Assembly: GCA_905221605.1 (NCBI GenBank)
Contig: CAJNDS010002545.1
Span: 277,001-341,000, forward strand
DNA: 64,000 bases
Source of the DNA: Symbiodinium natans
Lineage: Eukaryota; Sar; Dinophyceae; Suessiales; Symbiodiniaceae
Direction: 5' to 3'
Below are positions 34,957 to 49,576 of this stretch, piece by piece (position 1 is the first letter of the stretch; every line of letters begins with the position of its first letter). The notes under the pieces are model-generated. The model was not told the DNA's origin and did not search any database. It saw only the letters and a program-made list of their open reading frames with translations. The position numbers and the translations under genes are program-made.

Positions 34957-37390
34957 TGACTTGCCTTTTGCAAAACATGCTCGGGCCAACCGATCGACGT
35001 GTGTCAGCATCCTAAACTGTTGAGCTGGAATCCCAAGAGTTTGAAGCATGCGCAGAGAGGCAGCGGGCAGCCCTTTTTTCCCTCGACAGGCTATTACTCC
35101 CATCTCCAGCCGTCCACAGCCTCCAACTCTTGAACCTGGCAAACTCTCAGACTCACAGCTCACGAAGAAAATGCTGAGCCACAAGGATCACTGCAACACC
35201 TGGACACAACACGTAGAATTGGCCTTGGACTGCATTTCACACGACCACCCTTGGAAATCTGAGGCCCAGAGAACTGAAAATACATCGTGGAGAGCCCGGA
35301 TCATGAAGCCCTAAACCTCTCCATACCTCTCCCCATACCTCTCCTGCTTCAGCTGCGCATCCCTCAAGGAACCCACCAGCCTTCCAGGCGGGTAGGCCAA
35401 TGGGCAGCAATCGGCTGTTCCGGTTGACTCGGACGAAGTGTCCCAGCGCAGTCCCACTTGGCCTAGACCGAAGAAGTCCAGGCACCGTCAAAATGCCACG
35501 TGGAACTTGCACGACCGGTAAGCCGCCGGCGGATCTTTCTTCTCAGGATCCTGGCAGAGCATCCTCTGAGTACATCACACCATCACACTTCCCGCACTCC
35601 TCCCGCCCATTTCTCCTTTGTGCTACAAACATCTCTCCTGCGCGTAGAACTCCTTGAGCTCGGCAAGGCGCTCCCTCCACTCCTTTTTGCTTAGACCACA
35701 TCACGGATGCAGCTTGAGCCTGCGAAAAGAAGCCGAGAAGCCTCGTCCTTCTTTTGCAGCATCCTTTCGTAGGGGGTCTTCTGCCTTCAATGGTCAGTCG
35801 TGGTCATGACAACTGCTCTGGGCGTTGAGCCCATGCCCTGGCCATTCATCCGCGCGCCTGTTGAAGTAGTCGAAGCCCACGACCTCAGGGCTCTGGCCAG
35901 GCATATGAAGCCCAGGGCCCAGGAAGACCCGGAAAGCACGCGAGGCCGCAACACAAGCACCGGCGCTGCCAGCAAGCAGGATTGGAAGAATCGGAAGCTG
36001 GAAACTGTGCGGCGGGAGGGTATGTGCGATGAGGGTGGCCGACAGCTAAAGATTTAGCTAGCAGCAGGATCCCATTGCATATGTCTCCTGTTTGGGGGCA
36101 TGCGGGTGCCTGCACGCCTGAGACTCGCCTAGCTCGCCTTCCAAGCAATTGCTCTGTCTTCTTCCAAGGAGCCTGCTTGGCGATGGCTTCCGATCGCTAG
36201 CAAAAGCCTCTTCAGAGTTTCATGACCCCCAGAAGTCCCCCAGACCAAGAAGTCCAAACTGACAAACTCCGACCTGCGCTCTCCAATGAAGCAGTTTGCC
36301 GCGTTGGGCGCGCCATCGGCACAGCGCGACCAGCGATTTCTCAGGAGCCATCGCGGCCAAGCTTTCAGGAAGTCGAGCTGCAAGCGTCGACTAGGAAGTT
36401 GTTTCTTTGGAGGTCCTTCCTTTTAAAGGGGGGTTGTATGATCAGAGGTTGCTATACACAAGGCCAGGGCGTCTTGTTTAACTTTGGAGGCTCGATAAAC
36501 TCGCCAGAATGCCACTTGTCAAACCACACTGCGGAGCCCCAGCAAAAGGGCCAAGCTGCGCCGCGGAGCTGAAATCCCGGACATGCAGAATGCCACGCGT
36601 GCGGCTTCAGGATTTGCAGGTGCTTACAGTTTGCAGATGTTTGCGGATGTTTGATGTTTGCGGGGGTACTAGGAACCTTCCGAGAAGGGCTGAAAAAGGA
36701 AGTGCATTTTCATAGCGACCCCGAACCAAGTGACCTCAACCCTCCGTCAAATCAACACCTGGAACCCCTCGGGCCCTCGCCATCTGCTGCTGCGTGCCGT
36801 CCGCAGGCAGCCCGAGATCCCTTTGCAGGTTCTTTAGAACCCGCTGGTTGAGGGGCTGCAGGGTTTAAGGAGCTCAAGGCAGCCTCTGTGGGTTTGTCGG
36901 AAACTACGCGTGGATTGCCTAGGTCCTAGGTCATTATGGTGGCTCCTGCACCGGTGCATTCTTAGCAGGAATTCGCGCGCCGAGTCCTTCGCCTGCCCGC
37001 CCTAGACGAATTCTTGGGTCCCAAAGGGTTCAAAAATTCCGTAAAGGCGAAGGAGGGAGGGGGCATTCAAGGTGTGTCATGGGGCTTGCTGAGTGTTCTT
37101 ATTGTGAGTATCACAGCGAAAGCTGTTGCACAAATTATTCGGGGCGACCATAAAAGACTCACAAAGCAGGTACCATGTCCCGTGCTTGCTTCAATGAAAG
37201 GTTGCGGTGTTCGACAACAATCAGGAACTTCCTTTTTGTTTCTGCTTCAGCTGCGTTACTTCTTGAACGCCCCATCTCATTCCACTGAAGAGGCTCTTAT
37301 CCAGGACTTGTAGCACACATACTCGGAATCCAGCTCGTTGAACTAACAGTCATGCCACCCGATGCGCGATGCTGAAGTGGAGCGCCAAGA
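34346..37390. other. No recognisable gene; GAT tract
   Basis: Contains the GAT tract (34876-34955). Frames at plus 35800-36057 and minus 36383-36129 overlap nothing recognisable and were not called. Confidence 0.3.
34876..34955 (+). repeat. (GAT)n microsatellite
   Basis: About 26 perfect GAT units. Confidence 0.98.
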
Positions 37391-37394
37391 CTGC

Positions 37395-38668
37395 ACGGGC
37401 GACTGCCTCGGGCGACTGCCTCGGGCGACTGCCTCAGGCGACTGCCTTGGACGACTGGCTCGGGCGACTGCCTCGGGCGACTGCCTCGGGCGACTGCCTC
37501 GGGCGACTGCCTCGGGCGACAGCCTCGGGCGACAGCCTCGGGCGACAGCCTCGGGCGACAGCCTCGGGCGACAGCCTCGGGCGACAGCCTCGGGCGACAG
37601 CCTCGGGCGACAGCCTCGGGCGACAGCCTCGGGCGACAGCCTCGGGCGACAGCCTCGGGCGACAGCCGCGGGCGACAGCCTCGGGCGACAGCCTCGGGCG
37701 ACAGCCTCGGGCGACAGCCTCGGGCGACAGCCTCGGGCGACAGCCTCGGGCGACAGCCTCGGGCGACAGCCTCGGGCGACAGCCTCGGGCGACAGCCTCG
37801 GGCGACAGCCTCGGGCGACAGCCTCGGGCGACAGCCGCGGGCGACAGCCTCGGGCGACAGCCTCGGGCGACAGCCTCGGGCGACAGCCTCGGGCGACAGC
37901 CTCGGGCGACAGCCTCGGGCGACAGCCTCGGGCGACAGCCGCGGGCGACAGCCTCGGGCGACAGCCTCGGGCGACAGCCTCGGGCGACAGCCTCGGGCGA
38001 CAGCCTCGGGCGACAGCCTCGGGCGACAGCCTCGGGCGACAGCCTCGGGCGACAGCCTCGGGCGACAGCCGCGGGCGACAGCCTCGGGCGACAGCCTCGG
38101 GCGACAGCCTCGGGCGACAGCCTCGGGCGACAGCCTCGGGCGACAGCCTCGGGCGACAGCCTCGGGCGACAGCCTCGGGCGACAGCCGCGGGCGACAGCC
38201 TCGACGTCGAGCGACTGCCTCGAGCGACTGCCTCGGGCGACAGCCTCGGGCGACAGCCTCGGGCGACAGCCTCGGGCAGCCTCGCGCGACAGCCTCGGGC
38301 GACAGCCTCGCGCGACAGGATCAGGCGACAGCCGCGCACGACAGCCGCGGGCGACAGCCTGGGGCGACTGCCTCGGGCGACTGCCTCGGGCGACTGCCTC
38401 GGGCGACTGCCTCGGGCGACTGCCTCGGGCGACTGCCTCGGGCGACTGCCTCGGTCGGGCGACTGCCTCGGGCGACTGCCTCGGGCGACTGCCTCGGGCG
38501 ACTGCCTCGGGCGACTGCCTCGGGCAACCGCCTCGGGCAACCGCCTCGGGCAACCGCCTCGGGCAACCGCCTCGGGCAACCGCCTCGGGCAACCGCCTCG
38601 GGCAACAACCGCCTCGGGCAACAACCGCCTCGGGCAACCGCCTCGGGCAACCGCCTCGGGCTACCCGG
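37395..38668 (+). repeat. 13-bp minisatellite, about 97 copies
   Basis: The unit is CCTCGGGCGACAG. Left-edge and right-centre copies carry CCTCGGGCGACTG, the long central block carries CAG, and the right edge carries CCTCGGGCAACCG. Five units with CCGCGGG in place of CCTCGGG occur at 37666, 37835, 37939, 38069 and 38186, always spaced by whole multiples of 13. Because 13 is not a multiple of three and the unit creates no stops, all frames stay open for hundreds of codons. Confidence 0.97.
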
Positions 38669-40401
38669 GCAACTGCCTCTCCACTCCTCCACGCTCTCCG
38701 TCTTCATTCTCTTGGTCTTCGGAATGTCGAGGTTGCTGTGGCCATTTGCGTGCTTCCAACAAGTGGAATCACTGGGCGGAGATGCTTCCCCACTCCCGCC
38801 CCGTTCGTGGCAGTTCGGGCTGTCGGTGTAGGAGGGTGTACGAAGGCAAGCAACTCCTCTTGGCTGAAGACGTCCGGCTCATGAGTCCTTCTTAGTGTCT
38901 GTCAATGCCTCGGCAAGAATCTCAGAACCAGCTTATAGCATGAGAGTGATACCGCCATGCTCAGAAAAAGTGCTTCAACCTTGTCTTCACAGACCTGACC
39001 AACGAGAAAGCACATCATATATCCACCTCTCATACCAGAGGCTGTCTTGAAACATGATTGCATCAGTATTGCATCAAGCGACCTCTTGCGCTGTTGTCCC
39101 ATCCAACTTCCGCAGCTCCAACATGACCTCCAGTGAAGTTTAGACATTCTGCGGATTCTGCTGTGTCTTCCTGAAAAAAACTCGGTTTCCAGCTTGGCGT
39201 GGACATTGCCATGAATACTGTACTTAGCCAGTGAACCTGGATGCCACAGAAGAGAGTCACATAGGCCCCCGCCAGCACCCAGAGCGCCTGCCAGGCAGTC
39301 TTGGAGTTGAGGGCTGAGGGAACTAAATCCCAGCACCACCAAAGACGAGCGGGCACGCAAGCAACCATGCCGCGCCACAAGCACACACGCGCGCGTGCAC
39401 ACACGCAAGCGCACGCACGCCAGTGCACACAAGCAAGCGCGCACGCAAGCGAACGCACGCAATCACACGCAAAAGCATACGCAAGCAAACGCAAGCAACA
39501 GCGCACACAACAGTGCGCGCAAAAGCACACGCACGCAAGCGCGCTCCCAACATTCGATCCAACCCTTTCACTTACATCCCAAAGAGAGACGAAAACAAAA
39601 CCGAAAACCCCCTCAAACCTTCAAAGCCGCCGCAAAAACCTTGGCACGCACAGCCTCCTGCCACTGCGCCATTGCCGGGAGCAGCGCTGCAAAGCCATCC
39701 AGGCCAGTGGAGTAGCCAATCCTCTGCTCTTTAGGGCTTGGGGAGGTTTGAGGAGGTTTGAGGAGGTTCTGGGACAATACAAGCCATTTGCGCCCAGCTC
39801 CGCTGCTGGGGCCGTGAACGGTTTCAAGGTATGGGGCACCACAATTCACTCAACCGGGTTCGGGGAGCTTCAGCGCTCTGAAGTTGGCAGCAGTCAGGAT
39901 TGTTCGCCAGTCAGAGGAACAGCGCTCGTGTGAGTTCCAAGCCCTCCCCCGCAGCGCTAAAGGACATCATGCTAAGCTCACCAGAACTCTCTCGGAACGA
40001 AGCCCAGCATCAAGTTGACCGTCATCAAGACAAGGATGTATGTACTGCCTTTGGTGGAAAGAGAAAAGCGGCGTCTACAGGGGACGATGGATGTTTCATA
40101 AGCGCATCGTCAGCTGGTCTGCTAAAGAAGCATGGCCCTTACCTTACAGTTGCCGACTCGCAAGAGTTGTAACTTTGAGCTGCTAACTGGGTCTGAGTCG
40201 TGTTGGAGCCCCGAACCCTACATGCCGCCATCCCCGCCTACTCACAGAAATTCCAAGGCTGTCAAGATGCTTCGAAGAGACCGCCCAAGAATATCCCACG
40301 CTGCCCAGGACCCCCCCCCCAAGGCTTCCCCAAAATTTGCGGGATCCCCTACCCTTAATTGCTGCCAAAAAAACCATCTTTGCATGATGGGGGTGGGGCA
40401 C
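38669..40401. other. No firm gene; alternating CA/GC-rich stretch
   Basis: Contains the alternating purine-pyrimidine stretch at 39358-39545. Minus-strand frames between 39530 and 38902 include hydrophobic pieces (AWQALWVLAGAYVTLFCGI) that could be membrane-spanning exons, but no family or consistent splice chain was found. Confidence 0.3.
39358..39545 (+). repeat. Degenerate CACGCAAGCG-type repeat
   Basis: A long run of CACACGCAAGCGCACGCA-like units with nearly strict purine-pyrimidine alternation. Confidence 0.8.
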
Positions 40402-40474
40402 AGATGAAAAAGACTCTTCCTTCAGAATCCTCCGCCAACCTTCCAGCTCTCCCAAAGCCCCGAGCTCCAGAATC
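40402..40474 (-). CDS. Candidate 24-codon exon
   Basis: CGCAG|G at 40474 opens (phase 2) ILELGALGELEGWRRILKEE then SFSS, closed by a GT donor (TCT|GTGCCC). Strongly helical; no family recognised. Confidence 0.4.
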
Positions 40475-43000
40475 CTGCGGTGACCGCTTAATCCCGTTTT
40501 CCTGGGCCCTGCCTGCCAGGCCAAGCACTGCACGTGGCTTCCGCCCAGGGAAGGCGGCAGTGGCAGCGCCCTGAAAGGGTCATGCGGCATGCGTCTGGTT
40601 TGGAGCTTCATGGATCAGAGCAAGGCGGTCAGCGCACCATGTGCTGGTGGCATGTTGTGCATCAAGATCAAGCCACTCCACAGCCAAAGATCAATCTTGA
40701 CTGATCGCAAGCCGTGCCCTGCTCATCCCTACCTGTGCCACCTGAAAAAACACTGAAAAAATGAGGTTCGACAGCGGAGCGGCCGAGCCTCCAACCACAG
40801 AAAGCCCACATTGAGTAGCCCCCAGGCCATAAGCTTCAACTGGCAGTGGCATCATTGGCGGCTCTTGCTGTGTCGTGATACCCCGAACCCTGCACTTCAA
40901 TGTCACTTCAATGTGCTTCCTTTCCGACGGGTGTTATAACTTACAACTGATCCCCACCCGGCCTCAAGGTCATGCCAGGCTGCGACAAACAGGAAGGTGG
41001 CGGCTGATGCTGTGATCTTTCGTCGCGCTCCACCCAGTGGAACGTACCTGTGTTGACATCAAGGTCAGCCTCCTCGCATTCGCGCCCTCGTTCTGTCTCT
41101 TTCTAATCTTGACGACTAGCAGAGCAAAATCTCTTAAGGCCTGCCTGGGCACAGGTACTTTACCAGCCAGCGATTGAAGGAGGCGTGCCAGCCTCTCCAG
41201 AATCCCATCAATGAGAAGTTGTTGCACATGCAGCGCTGCATGTTCTCTGGCACGTCGATGCCATCTGCCATGGCCCAAGCCTTGGCCAGGTAGCTCTGTA
41301 CTAGCTCTGTTGAGCCTCTTGAGCTTCGAGGGATCCAAGATGTTTGAGGCAGCCGGTTTGCAGTTTGTCACCGAGCGGCTCGGCCAAACCTCCACATGCA
41401 GAGGAACTTGAGCCACATCATGTTCCTTAGCGGCTGAGCGCCAAGCATCATGTACTTCGAACATCCCCACCCCGCAGGCAAGGACTTTGGAGTTGGGTTC
41501 TCCAGGGACTCTCTGGGGATACTCTGGGGTGGGATACGGTGAGGGGGGAGGAGCAGACCGGGCGGGCGGGAGAGTTTAGTTTAGTTTTTTAGTCTAACAA
41601 CCCCACACCGAGGATGGGGGTAAAACTCTCCGGCAACCTGCTATGACACATGCGCGCCGCTCTCCTCCTGGGCGCCCAAAGGCACACCATCCCGGCAAAA
41701 AGCAGCCCAGCTCAATGTGCCAGTATACGGTACCCCAACCATGCACAAGGCAAAAAGCACCCCACACTCCGCAAATGCCCAAGTGCACGCCCCTGCGACA
41801 GCACGTGCTTGAAGCAGCCACGCACGCATTAAAAAATCGGCTCACGTCGCGCATGGCATAGCTGCAAAAACAGAGTTTGACGACTGGAACGACTGGATCA
41901 GGCAGCAAGTGCCCTTTTGAGATCGCTGTCTTCCTCCCATGCTTTGTCGGAGATCGCACCCGCACCCTGAGCCAGATTACCCCGTATAATAGGATTCACT
42001 CAGAACAATCAAAAGAAAGCCAAGAGCCCCGAATCGCATTCCCTGAACGTTCTTTATGTGAGGGGGGTCTCAGCTAAGCTTACGTACCAATCGTTTCCCA
42101 AGGCTTGTCGCTCAAGCCTCCCAAGCCGACGGTGCAACTTCAACTCCGCAAACGAATCCTGGGCCCTAAGCCGAAGGACTTCAGACTAAAAGGTTCGGGG
42201 TGGTACACAAAAAAGGGGGCGTTCATTTGCACAGAAATGGCAAAGCCCAAAAGCGCACGAGGGCGGGCCGACCCCCTGGACCCCCCCCAGGATGCTCGGT
42301 TGCCGTGACTTTTGGAGAGCAGTACGCTACTCGCCATGAGGATATGGCATCATGGCGGGCTGTGCTACTGGGACTCCTATCCCGAAGCCGTCTCCACTCA
42401 TGCTCAGGCTTCGCTGTCACAGTCCAGAACTCAAGACCTCTGGGCAAACAAGCTGCAGCGTCAGAAACACCGCTGTCGCCGCCAGTCGCGGCGGCAACTC
42501 CTCCGGCAAAAGCAGTCGTTAAAATCATAATACTCGCACGGCTCTGAACCGGATTCCTTGACTTCACAGGTCCTGCAGCAGGTCCACTCGCGCCATGGCA
42601 AAGACAAAGTGGAGATGCCATGCCGTCTCCTGGGATGCACATGATACGAGTACACATGCTTCAAGAGGGCACTGAGTTTGGGACATGGTGCAGTCCAAGC
42701 TAAAGATTCTGAACCTGGAAGAGACCGAAGATTCATCCTTCTGCTGCAGACCCAACGAGCTTAGCTGCTCAGCCGCTTGGCCGCTTGTCCGTTTGGCCGC
42801 TTAGCTCTTCGATGACTGGGCCGATTTCTGCCAGAACCCTCAACATAGTGCGGATTCGCTGCTGTCATGGCCAAGGCTGCTACAAGCAGCAGCAGATACC
42901 TCAACTCCGAGCATTTTCCGACGACTCGGCATCAGGCATGCAGCAGCCAAACATGATCCGGCTGCCACGGGGCCAGAGCAAGGCCCACCCCAGAGGCTTC
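40475..43000. other. Region without a placed exon; probably holds further exons of the acyltransferase gene
   Basis: A 166-codon minus-strand open frame (41470-40970; contains ALHVQQLLIDGILERLARLL) is amphipathic but lacks family signals. The catalytic part of the acyltransferase that begins at 44143 should lie downstream on the minus strand, possibly here, but I could not find the expected Trp-His motif. Confidence 0.3.
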
Positions 43001-44143
43001 GCAGTGTGGCACTGGTCCATGAAGTCGTCAAAGGTGATGACAGGACCTGAACGATTCATCTGCCGGCCTCTTGAGCAGTCAGTTATTCCCGGTGCCCCGC
43101 CTGACTGCCACCCTTTGAACTGATTTGTTCGTCGTGTGTTGCCGCAACGACTTGGGCTCACTTGCTCCTCTTTTTGGGCTGTCGTGTCGCTGTGTAGAGT
43201 TCAGATGTGCTGCTTCCGTCGGGCTTTGGCCTGATGCCCCTGTGCTTGTTGGTCGAAGTATGTGCACCTCTGGTGCGTTCCCCCAAAAAGTCAGCACCCC
43301 CTCCCGGCCTGTCAAGAAGGTTGGGGCGTACAGCAGATGTGCCAGTGAGTTCAGGAACGTATACCTGCTCTCTGAGCCAGGGCGCCCTGCAGGGAAGGCA
43401 CCAAGACACTCAAACAAACCAGCTGAACGCCATGGCATGCCATGGCATCACAATGGGCATCTTCGGGTTCCATCATGGTTCAGTCTGGAATGCCCGACGT
43501 GATGACATCAAGACTACTCCCCCAAGCTCCTGAACAGAGTGCACGGTGCCAGTCGAAAACGAAGCTCATGGAGCGGAGCAGCATCAGCTTCACGGAATGC
43601 GACCAATGGTAGATGCCACAAAAGGGCTCTGCATCCAGAAATGCTGCACTGGGACCCAGCAATGTTCCAAAGTGTGTGGAGTCTTCTGGCAACATCCGCT
43701 TGTCGGTGACCACAATACACACTGCCGCAGCTCCCCAGACCATTGGAACGAGAATGGCCTTGCCAGCTAGCATTCTGGCCAAAGTGTAGAAAAGCCATGC
43801 GTGCAACAGCACGAAGAAAGAGCCCAGTCCGTGTAGGACAAGCAGAAAGCAGCCTCCCAAAGCTGCGCGCACCGTGACGTTGCTGTACTTGTTGGCCGTC
43901 ATCCGAGCTGCCAGTTGCTGAATTGCCACCTTAAGACTGAAGAGGCATTCTGCTCCGATCGAATACATTATACATCCTCTTACATCCCTAGCGGACCTAT
44001 AGCTTCACTTGCAAGGCACGGTAACCACGGCCGCGGGTGCCAGGAGCGGCAGTGAGTCGCGAAAGTCGCGCCATTGGATCTCGCCATTGTCGATCAAGGG
44101 GAATGGATACAGCCCATCTTGGGTCCAGCCCATCCATGCCCTC
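43001..44143 (-). CDS. Membrane-bound O-acyltransferase, Gup1/HHAT-like (partial, four exons)
   Basis: Exons 44143-44020, 43929-43545, 43386-43309 and 43046 to about 43001. Introns are 90 nt (GT), 158 nt (GT) and 262 nt (GC). The phases join exactly (0, 1, 1) and every exon starts with G after AG. Key family signs in order: an N-terminal IQWRDFRDSLPLLAP stretch like the D-x-QWR-x-FR of Gup1; several membrane-spanning stretches (FLLVLHGLGSFFVLLHAWLF and LVPMVWGAAAVCIVV); LLRSMSFVFDWHR, matching the LR-x-x-SF-x-x-D motif; YTFLNSLAHLLYAPTFLTG running across an intron into PVITFDDFMDQ, the hallmark L-Y-A-P...GP-I-x-T-F motif. These enzymes attach acyl groups to lipids or proteins in the ER; yeast Gup1 acts in GPI-anchor remodelling. 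The catalytic His region was not found, so this is the N-terminal half only. Confidence 0.85.
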
Positions 44144-45358
44144 CTTACAAAGGTTTGGATTGCCTAAAGCACCCCGCACCCTGAAACCTTGAAATCGTGG
44201 GGAGGCATGCTATCCAAGCTGTCTCGGACAAACTCAGAAGCCGGAGAAGCCTTCCCACAGCCCCCGAAAGCCACCCTCCCTTCACAAAACACAACAGGCC
44301 TCTTCGACAGGTACGTCCGACAAGGCTGTGAGTAAATGCAGATTCGCCGGAGCTCCCCAGCCGCCTCCAGCCAAGCGCCGAGTTGGATGGGGCCGTAGGG
44401 TTTTGCACAGATTCGGGGATTTCGGGCTTCAGCGTCAGCGTTTAGGGTTTGAGAAGTTTGAGGCGCTTGGCGTGTTGATCCCAGTTTCAGGCACTTCCTT
44501 GCTTCCCCACTGCCCGCGCCTGAGGTAGCCAGCTGCAGAAGAAATAGGCGATCCAAGGGTAGTACCTTGCTTTGAGAGCTTGGGTGGGAAAGCCATCGGG
44601 AGCAGCGTCGAGCCTTCAGCGAACGAAGGATGCGCTGAACGCCAGGCTGCAGCACAAAGAACTCCAGGCTGCAGAGGCGGGAGTGTTGCCACACATGCCG
44701 GAAGCCACCTGTTCTCAGGGCCGCCAGAAGCTTCTCTTCTTGCAGGAAGGCCTGAAGCAGATGCTGCTGCAAGTGCTGCAGTACGATTCTCTTCTGACAG
44801 CCATCAACAGTCTTGGGCGAGATCTGCTTTCGGTTGCGTCTTGTGCCGGAGACTACAGAGACTGCACGGGTGGCATTGAGCCCCGTCTCAAAGCGAACGC
44901 TCGTGATATGTGAAAGTCGGCCTGCTGCGGAACAGCAGCACTCTCAAGCTTGCCCACTCTCGCAACAAAAAAAGGGGCCCGCAGCCGAGCCACGGCTATG
45001 TAGTAGCAGAGAAGATGCAGCACCACCATGTCTCCAGATGTTGCTGCTACTTGTCGGATGTGACCGTATAATGGTATATATTGGCTACCAAGTCTACAAA
45101 GCGCTGATTTGAAAAGCTTCGCGGGGGATCACGTACCGCCGGCAGCTTGCCACGGCCCTCTCGAAGCTTCTTACATGCTTTACCTCTTACACCTCAGCTG
45201 AGCCTCAGAAAACTCAGAAAACTCCGATGCCTTGCTAAGCCCTACTACTTTTTGCAGCATGTGCCTCTCCCGTTCTCTTGAGCCCAAAGAAAGCAGAGCC
45301 GAGGCAGCTTATAACCACACCAAAAGTGCTCAAATCCCGCAAAGAAAAAAACGCAAAC
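44144..45358. other. No firm gene
   Basis: Upstream exons of the acyltransferase are expected here. Overlapping open frames exist on minus 44772-44164 and plus 44572-44913; neither has family support. Confidence 0.3.
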
Positions 45359-45536
45359 CCACTCCGCACTCCACCTCGCCATCTTGGCAAGCTCCGCACG
45401 GGCGGCAGATCGCAGGCCCTCGAACTGATCCTGGACTCGACTCTTGGCTTCAAGTGGCTCGGAGTGAGCAGGTGCATGGTTGCCCATCATCCTCATAACC
45501 CGGTGGCGGAGGTTCGAGTTCGTCAAGAGGCTTTGC
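45359..45536 (-). CDS. Candidate 59-codon exon of an unknown protein
   Basis: TCAAG|G at 45536 opens a phase-2 frame (QSLLTNSNLRHRVMRMMGNH at the start, SRVQDQFEGLRSAARAELAK in the middle) and closes at TGG|GTTTGC, a GT donor. Length, charge pattern and borders strongly suggest coding. A possible start exon upstream begins MDEEGDFHSSSLFTMADTWG at about 45866, unproven. Confidence 0.5.
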
Positions 45537-45935
45537 CTTGACCTCGGTGCAAGGGCTGAGGTGAGAAAGGGCGGACCTGGTAGCCTTAGTGCTAGCTCAA
45601 GATGGATGGAGGAATGTTCTCCACGAACACCCGAATGTCTGTCAGTGGTTGCCGAGGCTGCTGTTCTTTTCTTCAGTCCAGCATTTCTCTTCAGGCAGAC
45701 TTGGGGGTTGGCGCCCAAAAACACGAGTCTTATCACCACATGCGAACTAGTGCGAACTTGAAGATTTTTGTCAGCTGCATGCCAGCACCCCAAGTGTCTG
45801 CCATCGTGAAAAGCGATGATGAGTGAAAGTCGCCCTCCTCGTCCATTGCAGGAGCAGCGAACCCATTCAAGAGGTGCAAACAGTTGTGTGGCGGTGGAGG
45901 ATCACAATGTCTTCCTGAAAGAAACAGGTGCTCTA

Positions 45936-46070
45936 ACAATATATATATATATATATATCTTTTCTTTTTATGTATTTATGAATTACATGTACATATATAT
46001 ATATATATATGTGTATACATACATATATCATTATCATACTATACTATATTGTATATATATATATATACCT
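45936..46070 (+). repeat. (TA)n microsatellite cluster downstream of the GAPDH gene
   Basis: Three TA runs (about 45938-45958, 45991-46010, 46050-46067) separated by AT-rich sequence. Similar TA runs fill the last GAPDH intron (46208-46417). Confidence 0.95.
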
Positions 46071-46134
46071 GTGTATGATAGGATGATAGGGTTGGTGTGT
46101 TAGCGGCGAACCCAACCATGTCCCAAAGCTGGCC

Positions 46135-49576
<3,442 letters not shown>

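Noticed and set aside
37297-38895. Open frames of 400-510 codons on both strands
   Set aside because: They are generated by the 13-bp minisatellite, whose unit has no stop in any frame; flanking sequence shows no gene signals.
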